From assembly GCF_013391105.1 (NCBI RefSeq), contig NZ_CP058335.1, positions 2,542,001 through 2,606,000 of the forward strand: a stretch of 64,000 nucleotides of DNA, given 5' to 3'. The stretch's first letter is position 1; every line of letters begins with the position of its first letter. Of the stretch, positions 1 through 8,162 are shown piece after piece. The notes beneath the pieces are model-generated. The model was not told where the DNA came from. It saw only the letters and a program-made list of their open reading frames with translations, and ran no database searches. Position numbers and translations under genes: made by a program. Source of the stretch: Natronomonas salina. GTDB taxonomy: Archaea; Halobacteriota; Halobacteria; Halobacteriales; Haloarculaceae.

Positions 1-462
1 GTCGACGGTGCCGGCGGTGAACGATGCCGAGAGGTCCTCTTCGGTTAGCCGGAACGCGTTTTCGCGGCTTGCATCGATCTGATTTCCGCCACCGGTCTCG
101 TTGACGACGTACCAGCCCAGCGGGAGTGGTTCGCCTGAGACGTTGCCAGTGTCTATCGTCGCACTGGTCGAGCCCGATGTATCGAGGTGGGTTACAGGCT
201 CGCCCGCAGTGCCACTGTCGGGATCGAATGTTCGGAGGTCGTAATCGGCTCCGGACTCGAGACCGGTGACGGTCACGGTCTCGTTCCGGAACACCGGGTC
301 ATCCGCCGCAGGCGAGCGTTCATCACCGTCGACATGGTAGGTAATCGAGTTTGAACTCCCCTCCGCCATTGCCGGCGCCACGAACCCGGCCGCGCCGGCA
401 GCCAGCAGCGCCGCTGCGAGGAGGCCGGCGAGTGCGCCGCGGCTGGCTGTCGGGAGCGTCAT
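1..462 (-). CDS. Secreted surface protein, N-terminal part (cut by window edge)
   Basis: The frame runs from an ATG at 462 to the left edge without a stop, giving about 154 residues. Residues 1-31 form a signal peptide (basic start, a long Ala/Leu/Gly core, then a cleavage-like AMA/EG). The mature part is acidic and rich in Ser, Thr, Asp and Glu, and resembles the N-terminal Ig-like segment of haloarchaeal S-layer-type or BGTF-type surface proteins (x-V-F-R-N-E-T-V-T-V-T-G). I infer an exported cell-envelope protein. The C-terminus, where a sorting signal would lie, is outside the window, so the exact family is open. Confidence 0.72.
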   Translation of the reverse strand, partial: MTLPTASRGALAGLLAAALLAAGAAGFVAPAMAEGSSNSITYHVDGDERSPAADDPVFRNETVTVTGLESGADYDLRTFDPDSGTAGEPVTHLDTSGSTSATIDTGNVSGEPLPLGWYVVNETGGGNQIDASRENAFRLTEEDLSASFTAGTVD

Positions 463-581
463 CGGTCGCGCTTGGTATGCGTCCGCCCGACCGGTCGAAT
501 AGCGTTCGGTCGGTGTCGAGCCGCGATACGGTCGCCGACACCGCCGGGGCGTTTAGGAGGGTCGTCCGCGGACCCTGGTGT

Positions 582-965
582 ATGGCGGAGTGTCGGCACT
601 GCGGGGCCGAACTGCAGTCTCCCTACCGGTTCTGTCCGATGTGCGCGACCCCACAGACCGACGAGGCGAGGACGCGGTTCCGGGCCTACATCCAGCAGCA
701 GGCCAACGAGTTCGGCGCGGGCGGCGTCGCCGACTCCCTGGAGCACCGCGTCCGCTACGCGGCGGGGTACGTCGCCGTCGTCGCCGGGCTGGCGACGCTG
801 CTCGACGTCGCGGGGTTCTTCTTCCTGCTGGCCGGGCTGGCGGTGCTGCCGCCGGTCCAGGCGGTCGTCGAGGAGCAGCTCGACCAGCCGATCGGTTCGA
901 AACCGACCGCCGGGGCGGCCGGCGCGCTCGTGCTCCTCGGCGCGCTCGTCCTGGTGGTGGTGTGA
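582..965 (+). CDS. Zinc-ribbon membrane protein
   Basis: This 127-residue protein begins with a four-cysteine zinc ribbon (Cys4, Cys7, Cys18, Cys21; C-R-H-C and C-P-M-C knuckles), followed by a charged helix and two hydrophobic segments near 62-92 and 107-127. The ATG at 582 is chosen because the ribbon starts right after it; the upstream extension of the open frame is low-complexity. It is probably an integral membrane protein with a cytoplasmic zinc ribbon. The next gene starts 28 bases downstream and is also a membrane protein, so they may be co-transcribed. No specific function can be assigned. Confidence 0.75.
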   Translation: MAECRHCGAELQSPYRFCPMCATPQTDEARTRFRAYIQQQANEFGAGGVADSLEHRVRYAAGYVAVVAGLATLLDVAGFFFLLAGLAVLPPVQAVVEEQLDQPIGSKPTAGAAGALVLLGALVLVVV

Positions 966-992
966 CCGACCGGACCGGAGGCGGGGTGTAGC

Positions 993-1529
993 GTGGGGGT
1001 CAGCGACGCCGACGTCCTCGCCTTCGCCGTCGGCGGAATCGCGGTCGTCTTCTCGGGGTTCGTCCTCTCGTACTCGGCGGCCGGAGGCCTCGCAGTCGTC
1101 GCCGGCGGCGCGCTGGCGCTGGCGCTGCCGTTCCTCCGCGGCGAGGACTCGCGGGCGGTCGGCGCGCTCGCGTGGCTCGCCGTCGCGGCGCTGCTGGCGG
1201 CGGGGGTCGGCGGCTTCCTGGTCGGCTTCGGCGTCTTCGACGACCCGGACGTCTCCTGGGAGTCGGACGCGACGATGCACGACGCGGACTCCGAGCGCCC
1301 GACGGTCGTCGTGACCGGCGAGGTCACCAACGCCGGCGACGCGACGGCCGACGACGTGGTCGTCACGGCGACGCTGCTGGACGCCGAGGGCGAGGAGATC
1401 CGCAGCGAGTCGACCCGGCTCGCGCCGCTGCAGCCGGGCACCACACAGCTTTTCTTCCTCCGTTTCGAGGGTGGCGACGAGATGCGCCGGTTCGCCGACG
1501 CGGAGGTGCGGGTCGATACCTCGGAGTAG
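993..1529 (+). CDS. Membrane protein with C-terminal FxLYD-like domain
   Basis: A 178-residue protein with a GTG start. Residues 5-80 hold three or four hydrophobic segments. Residues about 85-178 form a soluble beta-domain (V-V-V-T-G-E-V-T-N-A-G-D then V-T-A-T-L-L-D-A-E-G) matching the FxLYD pattern of exported or membrane-anchored proteins. The domain probably faces outward. It follows the zinc-ribbon membrane gene closely and precedes another membrane gene that has its own TATA-like box. Role unknown. Confidence 0.75.
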   Translation: MGVSDADVLAFAVGGIAVVFSGFVLSYSAAGGLAVVAGGALALALPFLRGEDSRAVGALAWLAVAALLAAGVGGFLVGFGVFDDPDVSWESDATMHDADSERPTVVVTGEVTNAGDATADDVVVTATLLDAEGEEIRSESTRLAPLQPGTTQLFFLRFEGGDEMRRFADAEVRVDTSE

Positions 1530-1574
1530 TGTATCCGGCACGAGACTTATCTTGCTCCAGTATGAGTACGTGGT

Positions 1575-2246
1575 ATGGAACTGGTAACTATCGGGCTCGT
1601 GCTGGCCGGGCTGGTGCTGGTGTTCTTCGGCGCCGCCCTGTCGGTGTACGCCACGGCGCTGCTCGGCTGCATCATGGGCGCGGCCGGCGGCTACGTCCTC
1701 GGGCCGCAGTTGCTCGGCGCGTTCGGCGCCGGCGGCCTGCCCGCGCTCGCGGGGGTCGTCCTCGTCGGCGCAGCCCTGGGCGCCGCGCTGGCCTACGTCG
1801 CGCTGTCGTTCGCCACGTCCGTCCCGGCGTTCGTCGTCGGCGCCTACCTCGGGCTGTACGTCATCACGCCGATCTTCACCGACGGCGGGCTGATCAAGTA
1901 CCTCGTGATGATCGTCGCGGGCATCGCCGGCGCCGTCGTCGGCTTCGCGCTCACCAAGGTCGCACTGACGTTCGTCACCGCCTTCGTCGGGGCCACGCTG
2001 GCCTCCGGTGCGGTCGGACCGGGGAACCTCGCGGCCGCCCGCGACGCGCTCTCCCCGGACCCGATCCTCTTCGACCCGCTCGGGACGACGACCCTGCTCG
2101 GCGCCGACGTCCCGCTGTTCGGCGCGCTGTTCGTCCTGGGCGTCCTCTCGCAGATCGGCCTGTTCAAGCTGGGCTGGGTGACGCGGCTGGCCACCGTCGT
2201 CCCCGGCCTCGGGCGCGTCCTCGGCCGCAAGGGCAAGGAAGCCTGA
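1575..2246 (+). CDS. Multispanning membrane protein
   Basis: A 223-residue, strongly hydrophobic protein with about seven predicted membrane segments rich in Gly, Ala, Leu and Val, and a basic C-terminus (R-K-G-K-E-A). There is no recognisable catalytic motif; the Gly-rich repeats resemble DUF4203/TMEM198-like proteins, but this is only a pattern impression. The ATG at 1575 lies about 26 bases after a CTTATC element (1545-1550), which fits a leaderless transcript. Function unknown. Confidence 0.7.
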   Translation: MELVTIGLVLAGLVLVFFGAALSVYATALLGCIMGAAGGYVLGPQLLGAFGAGGLPALAGVVLVGAALGAALAYVALSFATSVPAFVVGAYLGLYVITPIFTDGGLIKYLVMIVAGIAGAVVGFALTKVALTFVTAFVGATLASGAVGPGNLAAARDALSPDPILFDPLGTTTLLGADVPLFGALFVLGVLSQIGLFKLGWVTRLATVVPGLGRVLGRKGKEA

Positions 2247-2303
2247 CAAACTCGTAGCCGTCCCGCCAGTCACCTTTTCTCGCTCCGCGTGCTACCCTCG
2301 GGC

Positions 2304-3296
2304 ATGCCCACCGTCTACGCCGCGATGCGGAACGGCCTGCTCGTCGTCCCCGAGGACGGCGAGGCGGCCGTCCGGCACCTCGACCGCGACGTCGAGTGCC
2401 TGGCCGCCCACCCCGAGGCGCCCGACCGGTTCTTCGTCGGGACGTTCGACGAGGGCCTCTACCGCTCGACCGACGGCGGCGACGGGCTCGACCGCGTCGG
2501 CCAGGACACCCTCGAGTCCGAGCGCGTGACGGCGGTCGCCGTCGACCACGCCGACCCCGACCTCGTCTGGGCCGGCACCGAGCCCAGCCAGGTCTACCGC
2601 TCGACCGATGGCGGCGAGACCTGGGAGCCCCGCCCCGGGATCCGGGACCTCCCCTCGGAGGACGACTGGTACTTCCCGCCGCGGCCGGACACCCACCACG
2701 TCCGGTGGATCGAGCCGGACCCCGCCGACCCGAACCGACTCTACGTCGGCGTCGAGGCGGGCGCGCTCCTCCGGACCGACGACGCCGGCGCCACCTGGCG
2801 GGACCGCCCCGAGGGCGCCCGCCGGGACAACCACTCGCTGGCGACGCACCCCGACGCGCCCGGCCGCGTCTACTCGGCCGCCGGCGACGGCTACGCGGAG
2901 TCCCGCGACGGCGGCGACACCTGGTCGTACCCCCAGGAGGGCCTCGGGCACACCTACTGCTGGAGCGTCGTCCCGGCGCCCGACGACCCCGACACCGTCG
3001 TGCTGTCGAGCGCCACCGGCCCGGGAGCCGCCCACTCCCCGCCAGACGCGACGTCGTACGTCTACCGCCGGGATGACCCCGACGGGGAGTGGGAACGGAG
3101 TATGGACGGCCTCCCCGGCCCCGACGGCATGGCCCGGGCGGTCCTCGACGTCGACGGCGAGACGGGGACCTACTACGCGCTGACGAACCGGGGGCTGTAC
3201 CGCTCCGGTGACGACGGCCGGTCGTGGACCGAGTGCGACGCCCCGTGGGACGAGGAGTTCGTCTCCCAGACGCCGCGCGGACTGGCCGTCCTGTAG
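2304..3296 (+). CDS. BNR/Asp-box beta-propeller protein
   Basis: This 330-residue protein carries five Asp-box (BNR) repeats of the form S/T-x-D-x-G-x-x-W or close variants, spaced along the chain (S-T-D-G-G-D, S-T-D-G-G-E-T-W, R-T-D-D-A-G-A-T-W, S-R-D-G-G-D-T-W, R-S-G-D-D-G-R-S-W). That pattern defines a beta-propeller of the sialidase/photosystem-stability-factor type. There is no signal peptide, so it is likely cytoplasmic. The ATG at 2304 is preferred over a GTG five codons earlier. Catalytic sialidase residues are not evident, so a binding or scaffold role is more likely than glycosidase activity. Confidence 0.8.
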   Translation: MPTVYAAMRNGLLVVPEDGEAAVRHLDRDVECLAAHPEAPDRFFVGTFDEGLYRSTDGGDGLDRVGQDTLESERVTAVAVDHADPDLVWAGTEPSQVYRSTDGGETWEPRPGIRDLPSEDDWYFPPRPDTHHVRWIEPDPADPNRLYVGVEAGALLRTDDAGATWRDRPEGARRDNHSLATHPDAPGRVYSAAGDGYAESRDGGDTWSYPQEGLGHTYCWSVVPAPDDPDTVVLSSATGPGAAHSPPDATSYVYRRDDPDGEWERSMDGLPGPDGMARAVLDVDGETGTYYALTNRGLYRSGDDGRSWTECDAPWDEEFVSQTPRGLAVL

Positions 3297-3371
3297 CGCG
3301 AGGTAGCCTCCGGGAGCCGGCGACGCGGCGGACCCAGAGAATATTTCCCCGCTGGCGTCCCTCCCACGAAC

Positions 3372-4535
3372 ATGTACGACTTCGTCGTGGTGGGGGCCGG
3401 CCCCGCGGGCTCGCGGTTCGCGCGCTCGGCGGCCGAGCGGGGCCGCGACGTGCTCGTCCTCGAGTCCGGCGAGATCGGCCGGCCGCTCGCCTGCTCGGGG
3501 CACGTCAGTCTGGATATCTGGGACTTCGTCCCGGGCGAGACCCGACCCGAGGGAGGGTCTCGGGACGAGCGAGCGGAGAGCGGCGCGCGAACCGAGCCGC
3601 GAGCCGCGAGCCGCGAGGTCCACGACGACCTCTTCCAGAACGCCATCTACGGCGCCCGGTTCCACCTCGGGGGCGCCGACAGCCGGGCCTACCCCTTCTA
3701 CAAGGACGAGCCGGTCTCGAACGCCATCGACCGGGTTGGTCTGGACAAGGCGCTCGCGCGGGCGGCCTCGGAGGCCGGCGCCGAGGTCCGCGACGGCCAC
3801 ACCGTCACCGGCGTCGACGAGAAACCGGGCGGCGTCGAGGTGACCGCCCGCGGCCCGGACGGCGTCCAGACGTTCGAGGCGCGGCTGGTCTGCGGCGCCG
3901 ACGGCCCGCGGTCGAAGGTCCGCGGCGAGGTCGGCCTGCCCGAGCCCGAGGAGCTGCTGCACGGCGTCCTGGGGTTCGACCCCGACCCCGACCACCAGGA
4001 CTTCGTCGACGTCCACCTCACCGTCCCGCGGTTCTTCGCGTGGCGCATCCCCCGCGGCAAGGCCGGCGTCGAATACGGCCTGGCGGTCGCGCCGGGCGAC
4101 GACGCGCCGAAGCGCTTCGACGAGTTGCTCGCGGACTACGACGTCGAGATCGAGAACCGCTGCTCGGGGGCCATCCCCATCGGCCCGCCGGACCGGACGG
4201 TCGGCAAGCGGAGCTTCCTGCTCGGCGACGCCGCCGCCCAGACGAAGCCGTTCACCGGCGGCGGCATCCTCTACGGGATGCGCGCGGCCGACGTCGCGGC
4301 CCGGGAGATCGACCCCGGGCAGCCGGCGACGCTGGACGACTACGAGCGCGCCTGGCGCGACGAGCTGTCCCGCGACCAGGCGCTCGGGACGCTCGTCCGG
4401 GCGGGTTACTCGCTGCCGCGGCCGGTCCAGCGGGCCGGGCTGCGCGCCTTCGCCGGCGAGATCGCCGTCCACATGGACCGGCCGACGTCGCTGTTCTCGC
4501 GGGCGCAGCTCCGGGCGATGCTTTCGTGGGAGTGA
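3372..4535 (+). CDS. Geranylgeranyl reductase family FAD-dependent oxidoreductase
   Basis: A 387-residue flavoprotein. Residues 1-35 give the dinucleotide-binding fold (G-A-G-P-A-G at 8-13 and an acidic residue ending the second strand). A C-S-G-H motif near 50 and a G-D-A-A motif with flanking Thr-Gly-Gly-Gly near 281-297 match geranylgeranyl/digeranylgeranylglycerophospholipid reductases, which saturate isoprenoid chains of archaeal lipids. Residues about 56-79 are an unusual hydrophilic insertion encoded by palindromic and repeated DNA (3536-3612). The enzyme is probably one of several reductase paralogues; the exact lipid or quinone substrate cannot be told. Confidence 0.85.
   Translation: MYDFVVVGAGPAGSRFARSAAERGRDVLVLESGEIGRPLACSGHVSLDIWDFVPGETRPEGGSRDERAESGARTEPRAASREVHDDLFQNAIYGARFHLGGADSRAYPFYKDEPVSNAIDRVGLDKALARAASEAGAEVRDGHTVTGVDEKPGGVEVTARGPDGVQTFEARLVCGADGPRSKVRGEVGLPEPEELLHGVLGFDPDPDHQDFVDVHLTVPRFFAWRIPRGKAGVEYGLAVAPGDDAPKRFDELLADYDVEIENRCSGAIPIGPPDRTVGKRSFLLGDAAAQTKPFTGGGILYGMRAADVAAREIDPGQPATLDDYERAWRDELSRDQALGTLVRAGYSLPRPVQRAGLRAFAGEIAVHMDRPTSLFSRAQLRAMLSWE
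3536..3612. repeat. Palindromic/GC repeat inserted in frame in a flavoprotein gene
   Basis: The segment contains an 8-bp inverted repeat (CGAGACCC at 3536-3543 and GGGTCTCG at 3555-3562), then a GAGCGAGCGGAGAGCGG tract and three tandem CCGCGAG units ending near 3617. It reads through in frame and codes for a low-complexity Arg/Glu/Ser/Ala-rich loop between two conserved parts of the reductase. Confidence 0.7.
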
Positions 4536-4560
4536 TACGGTCGGGCGGGCTACGGCCGAC

Positions 4561-5124
4561 ATGACCCCGAGGACGGACGGTCCCTTCCGCGTGCTGCCGG
4601 GCCGGACCGACGACGAGCGGCTGCTGCTGGACGTGCACTCGGCGGACCCCTTCTACGTCGACCGCGCGGCGCTGCCCGACGTCGACGTGGGCAACCGCGT
4701 CGACGCCGACCTCTCCTTCGAGGACGGCGAGCCGGTCGTCGACGCGCCGACCGTCGACCGCGAGACCACCTTCCGGTTCGTCCGCACCGACGAACCGATC
4801 TTCGAGGCCGCGAAGAACTGCTTCGAGGCCGCCCGCGCCGAGGGCGAGGCGATGAACTCGCGGGTGACCTACAGCACCGACAACGAGCCGAACGGCGTCG
4901 TCTACACGTTCGCCGACCAGCCCGGGAGCCGCGACCTCTTCGAGGAGTTCCGCGACGGCGGCAAGCCCCTGGACCCGCTCGTCGACCGCGCGGCCCAGCC
5001 CGAGGACGCGAACCCGCCGTTCTCGGTGTGGGTGATCGACTCCGAGGAGCCGTTCGTGCTCGTCTACATCGTCCTCGACCCCGACGGCCTCCTCGAGGAG
5101 ACGATGCGCGACGCGTACCTCTAG
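4561..5124 (+). CDS. Conserved haloarchaeal protein of unknown function
   Basis: A 187-residue acidic soluble protein without membrane segments. The N-terminal half is beta-rich; the middle has a helical stretch with the only cysteine (E-A-A-K-N-C-F-E-A-A-R-A-E-G-E), and the C-terminal part (S-V-W-V-I-D followed by V-L-V-Y-I-V-L-D-P-D-G-L-L) looks like a small alpha/beta domain. I recall related haloarchaeal DUF proteins but cannot confirm the family. It sits 25 bases after the flavoprotein gene in the same direction. Function unknown. Confidence 0.7.
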   Translation: MTPRTDGPFRVLPGRTDDERLLLDVHSADPFYVDRAALPDVDVGNRVDADLSFEDGEPVVDAPTVDRETTFRFVRTDEPIFEAAKNCFEAARAEGEAMNSRVTYSTDNEPNGVVYTFADQPGSRDLFEEFRDGGKPLDPLVDRAAQPEDANPPFSVWVIDSEEPFVLVYIVLDPDGLLEETMRDAYL

Positions 5125-5169
5125 GGGTGCGGGCGCAGGTTTATCCCCCGACGCCCCGGGGGGACTCGT

Positions 5170-5589
5170 ATGCACGAGGTCTTCGAGAACACGGTCCGCT
5201 TCGCGGAGACGGACGCCCAGGGCATCGTCTTCTACGGCAACTACGCGACCTACCAGGACGAGACGTTCACCGAGTTCATGGAGGCCGTCGGCTACCCATA
5301 CGACGAGGTCGAGGAGCAGGGCTGGGACGTCCACGTCGTCAACCTGGAGCTGAACTACCGCAAGCCCGCGGAGTTCCGCGACCGGCTGACCAACGCGATG
5401 CGCGTGACCGCGATAGAGGAGTCCAGCCTCGAGTTCGCCTACGAGTGCCGCAACGCCGACGGCGAACTGCTCGTCGAGGGGACGGTCGTCCACGTCGCCG
5501 TCGACGAGAGCGGGTCGCCGACGCGCGTCCCCGAGGAGTTCCGCGAGGCGGTCGTGGAGTTCCAGGACGAACCGCCGGAGCCGGTCTGA
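5170..5589 (+). CDS. Acyl-CoA thioesterase, 4HBT hot-dog fold
   Basis: This 139-residue protein matches the 4-hydroxybenzoyl-CoA thioesterase/YbgC family throughout. The N-terminus has V-R-F-A-E-T-D-A-Q-G-I-V-F-Y-G-N-Y, with the catalytic-type Asp of the family at position 17, then the hot-dog helix (F-T-E-F-M-E-A-V-G) and beta strands. Length is typical. It likely hydrolyses short or medium acyl-CoA in the cytoplasm; the physiological substrate is unknown. Confidence 0.87.
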   Translation: MHEVFENTVRFAETDAQGIVFYGNYATYQDETFTEFMEAVGYPYDEVEEQGWDVHVVNLELNYRKPAEFRDRLTNAMRVTAIEESSLEFAYECRNADGELLVEGTVVHVAVDESGSPTRVPEEFREAVVEFQDEPPEPV

Positions 5590-5632
5590 CCGACGGCGGC
5601 ACATTCTTCTCGCTCGCGGCGAATCGACGGGT

Positions 5633-6031
5633 ATGGCCGAGGTCGTCGACCGACTCGAGCGCAACCTGATGAGCCTCGGCGTCTACGTCGAGCGCCACGC
5701 CCGCCAGGCGGCGGGCGGCGGCGAGACGCTCCACGTCGAGTACGAGACGGCCGCCGCGGGCCTGACGCAGGGCGACGTCGGCAACGTCTGCACCGAACTC
5801 GTCGACGCCCACCAGGCGGGCTGGGAGCCGGAGGACTGCCACTTCTGGGTCTTCGAGACCGACGGCGGCTTCCTCGGCGAGTGGGAGGTCCGCGCCGGCT
5901 GGTTCCGCGCGCTGGACCGCGGCGACATCTCCCAGACCGACTTCTCGACGCTCGTCCTCTCGACGCGGCAGCCGGCCGAGGAGCCGCCCGCCGAGATGCC
6001 CGCCTGGGGCGCGACCGGAGACGTTCAGTAG
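5633..6031 (+). CDS. Conserved haloarchaeal protein of unknown function
   Basis: A 132-residue soluble protein with few hydrophobic stretches. It has an N-terminal helix (V-V-D-R-L-E-R-N-L-M-S-L-G-V-Y-V-E-R-H), a central E-D-C-H-F-W-V-F-E segment and several Trp residues. No catalytic motif is recognised. It is transcribed from the thioesterase side, 43 bases after that stop, and its 3' end overlaps by 7 bases the 3' end of an opposing 44-codon lipoprotein frame. Confidence 0.65.
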   Translation: MAEVVDRLERNLMSLGVYVERHARQAAGGGETLHVEYETAAAGLTQGDVGNVCTELVDAHQAGWEPEDCHFWVFETDGGFLGEWEVRAGWFRALDRGDISQTDFSTLVLSTRQPAEEPPAEMPAWGATGDVQ

Positions 6032-6159
6032 ACGCCGCCGTCGCCGTCCCCGTCGTCTCCGGGGTCGCTACAGCCGGCCAGCGCCGCCCCCGACGCGGCC
6101 GCCAGGCCGGCGGCGGCCGCCCGCAGGTAGCGCCGTCGGGTCGGGTTCGTTTCCCTCAT
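6025..6159 (-). CDS. 44-residue Tat-exported lipoprotein
   Basis: An intact small frame of 44 codons. Residues 7-10 give a twin-arginine motif (T-R-R-R-Y-L), residues 11-28 a hydrophobic Ala-rich core, and residues 27-30 a lipobox (L-A-G-C), after which only 15 acidic residues (D, G, S, P) follow. This is a complete haloarchaeal Tat lipoprotein signal with almost no mature domain. Either it is a genuine surface micro-lipoprotein, or the remnant of a longer lipoprotein whose body was lost. It converges on the upstream plus-strand gene with a 7-base overlap. Confidence 0.55.
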   Translation of the reverse strand: MRETNPTRRRYLRAAAAGLAAASGAALAGCSDPGDDGDGDGGVY

Positions 6160-6232
6160 ACCGGACTGTGGTAACTACTGGCACGTAGTCGTTGAGGGTG
6201 TCTGTTAACTGGCTGCACGACCGACGTTCGCC

Positions 6233-6631
6233 GTGACCGGCGCCGTCCGCGACCGACTGCTCGACGCCCACCGGCCGACCCTCGAGCGGGCGCTTTCCTG
6301 CGCCGACGCCGTCGCCGCGGGCTGGGAGGGCGAGGCGACGACCGACCGCGAGGCCGTGGTCGGCCCCTATCGCGCGCTCCTGGAGCGCGCCGGTCTGCTC
6401 GAGGCGCTCGCGGCGGCGCTGGTCGACGCCGTCGAGTCCGCAGGGTACGAACTGGCCGCGCAACCGGTGCCGGACGTCCCCTACCTCGCGGTGACCGGCC
6501 AGGGCGTCGTGCTCAGGGGGTCGACCGGCGACGGCCGCGTCGTCGTCACGCTCCGGGCGTTCGAGGTCGACCCCTACCGGCGCGGCCCCGGACTGCCGGC
6601 GGCGCTCGTCGTCGAGACGAAGGGGCGGTGA
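6233..6631 (+). CDS. Conserved haloarchaeal protein of unknown function
   Basis: A 132-residue protein with a GTG start, an N-terminal helical half (residues 1-70) and a C-terminal beta-rich half with P-Y-L-A-V-T-G and V-V-V-T-L-R-A-F-E-V-D. It lacks Cys-based metal motifs apart from one Cys near 23 and has no signal peptide. The gene converges with the peroxiredoxin gene, with six bases between stops. Function unknown. Confidence 0.65.
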   Translation: MTGAVRDRLLDAHRPTLERALSCADAVAAGWEGEATTDREAVVGPYRALLERAGLLEALAAALVDAVESAGYELAAQPVPDVPYLAVTGQGVVLRGSTGDGRVVVTLRAFEVDPYRRGPGLPAALVVETKGR

Positions 6632-6637
6632 CGGGCA

Positions 6638-7087
6638 TCAGTCGAGGTCGGCCAGGATCGCCTCGGCGTGGCCCTCCGGGTCGACGCCCTCGTAGACGGC
6701 CTCGACCGCGCCGTCGCCGATGACGTACGTGTTCCGGAAGACGCCGTCGAAGGTGTTCCCGAACATGTTCTTCTCGCCGTAGGAGTCGTACCGCGAGGCC
6801 ACCGCTCCGTCCTCGTCGGAGAGCAGTTCGACCGGGAGGTCGTACGCTTCGGCGAAATCCGCGAGGTCCGAGACGGGGTCGTCGCTGACACCGAGGACGG
6901 CGATGCCGCGCTCCTCGTAGGCCGCCCAGTTGTCGCGGAAGCCGCAGGCCTCCGTCGTGCAGCCGGGGGTGTCGGCCCGCGGGTAAAAGTACAGGACGAC
7001 CCGGCCCTCGAAGTCCGAGAGCCGCACCGTCTCGCCGTCCTGGTTCGGGAGTTCGAAGTCGGGCGCGTCGTCGCCGGGTTCGAGCAT
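6638..7087 (-). CDS. bcp: Thioredoxin-dependent peroxiredoxin, Bcp family
   Basis: A 149-residue protein with the full AhpC/TSA fold. The peroxidatic centre [10 protein letters not shown] has Cys43 with resolving Cys48, the spacing of atypical 2-Cys Bcp/PrxQ enzymes. F-Y-P near 35-37 and the later V-F-R-N-T-Y-V-I also fit. It reduces peroxides in the cytoplasm using thioredoxin-type donors. The ATG at 7087 is chosen because [11 protein letters not shown] is the family start; longer starts add an Arg-rich tail of no family resemblance. Confidence 0.92.
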   Translation of the reverse strand: MLEPGDDAPDFELPNQDGETVRLSDFEGRVVLYFYPRADTPGCTTEACGFRDNWAAYEERGIAVLGVSDDPVSDLADFAEAYDLPVELLSDEDGAVASRYDSYGEKNMFGNTFDGVFRNTYVIGDGAVEAVYEGVDPEGHAEAILADLD

Positions 7088-7164
7088 GGCCGGGGGTCCG
7101 CGCCGCCCGACCATACCGGTTGCGGAGCGGCCGTCGCGACCACGCCGCCCCGTCGTTAGCTAGA

Positions 7165-7170
7165 TTTTAT
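7165..7170 (+). promoter_or_regulatory. TATA-like box of the SDR gene
   Basis: TTTTAT centred about 27 bases before the ATG at 7195, in an AT-rich patch between two divergent genes. The spacing implies a leaderless transcript and supports this start codon. Confidence 0.55.
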
Positions 7171-7194
7171 GTCGCACGCTACCATCGTACGGGT

Positions 7195-7956
7195 ATGCGC
7201 TTCGATAACGATACGGTGTTCATCACCGGCGCCGGTTCCGGGATCGGTCGCGCGACCGCGGTGGCGGTCGCCGAAGAGGGCGGGTTCGTCGTCGCGACGG
7301 ACGTCAACGAGGACGGCGGCCAGGAGACCGTCGACGCCGTCGAGGACGCCGGCGGCGAGGCCGTCTTCCACGAGCTCGACGTCACCGACGCCGAGGAGTT
7401 CGACGCCGTCGTCGAGACCGCCGTCGACGAGTACGGCCTCGACGTCCTGGTCAACAACGCCGGCGTCGGCCACCCGCCGGCCTACGCCGAGGACGTCACG
7501 GACGCCATGTTCGACTACGTCGTCGACGTGAACCTCAAGGGCGTCTGGCACGGCTGCCAGTCCGCGCTGCCGCACCTCAAGGACCAGGAGTCCGGCGCCA
7601 TCGTCAACGTCGGCTCGCTGGCGTCGTTCCTCGGCCTCCCGAAGCAGGCCGTCTACTCGCTGACCAAGGGCGCCGTGCTGAACCTCACCCGCGCGGTCGC
7701 CGCCGAGGCCGGCCCGAAGGGCGTCCGCGTCAACGCGGTCTGTCCGGGCTTCATCGAGACGCCGCTCGGCGACCAGTTCTTCGAGTCACAGAGCGACCCC
7801 GAGAAGGCCAAGGAGCGCACCGAGGAGCAGTACCCCCTGAAGCGCCTCGGCGAACCCGAGGAGGTCGCCGACGCCATCGCGTTCCTGGCCAGCGACGAGG
7901 CGTCGTTCGTGACCGGCCACGGCCTCGTGGTCGACGGCGGCTTCTCGACCAGCTGA
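7195..7956 (+). CDS. Short-chain dehydrogenase/reductase (FabG-like)
   Basis: A 253-residue classical SDR. The NAD(P) motif T-G-A-G-S-G-I-G is at 11-18, N-N-A-G at 87-90, catalytic Ser141, and Y-S-L-T-K with Tyr154 and Lys158. Asp36 after the second strand (A-T-D-V-N) suggests NAD(H) rather than NADP(H). The C-terminal D-G-G-F is typical. It likely oxidises or reduces an alcohol/ketone; the substrate is unknown. The ATG at 7195 fits the upstream TATA-like box. Confidence 0.9.
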   Translation: MRFDNDTVFITGAGSGIGRATAVAVAEEGGFVVATDVNEDGGQETVDAVEDAGGEAVFHELDVTDAEEFDAVVETAVDEYGLDVLVNNAGVGHPPAYAEDVTDAMFDYVVDVNLKGVWHGCQSALPHLKDQESGAIVNVGSLASFLGLPKQAVYSLTKGAVLNLTRAVAAEAGPKGVRVNAVCPGFIETPLGDQFFESQSDPEKAKERTEEQYPLKRLGEPEEVADAIAFLASDEASFVTGHGLVVDGGFSTS

Positions 7957-8162
7957 GGCCGACCGGCACCCAACCGGAAACAACCTCCCACCGACCCGTC
8001 ACTATCTTTACCGAAAATCCGGGAGTCGTTCCGAACGGTGAACCCAGTGTCTCCGGATCGTCGAGCCCGAGCTACGGGTCCGTCGGCAGGTCGTATCGAC
8101 GCCAGCGCCGCCGCCGAACGGTCCGCTGTGAGAGAAGGCGACGCCCGGCGCGGAGGGCAGCG

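Noticed and set aside
459-2273. 604-codon minus-strand frame over the small membrane genes
   Set aside because: Shadow frame rich in Arg, Asp, Glu and Gln; the plus-strand proteins show clear hydrophobic segments and domains.
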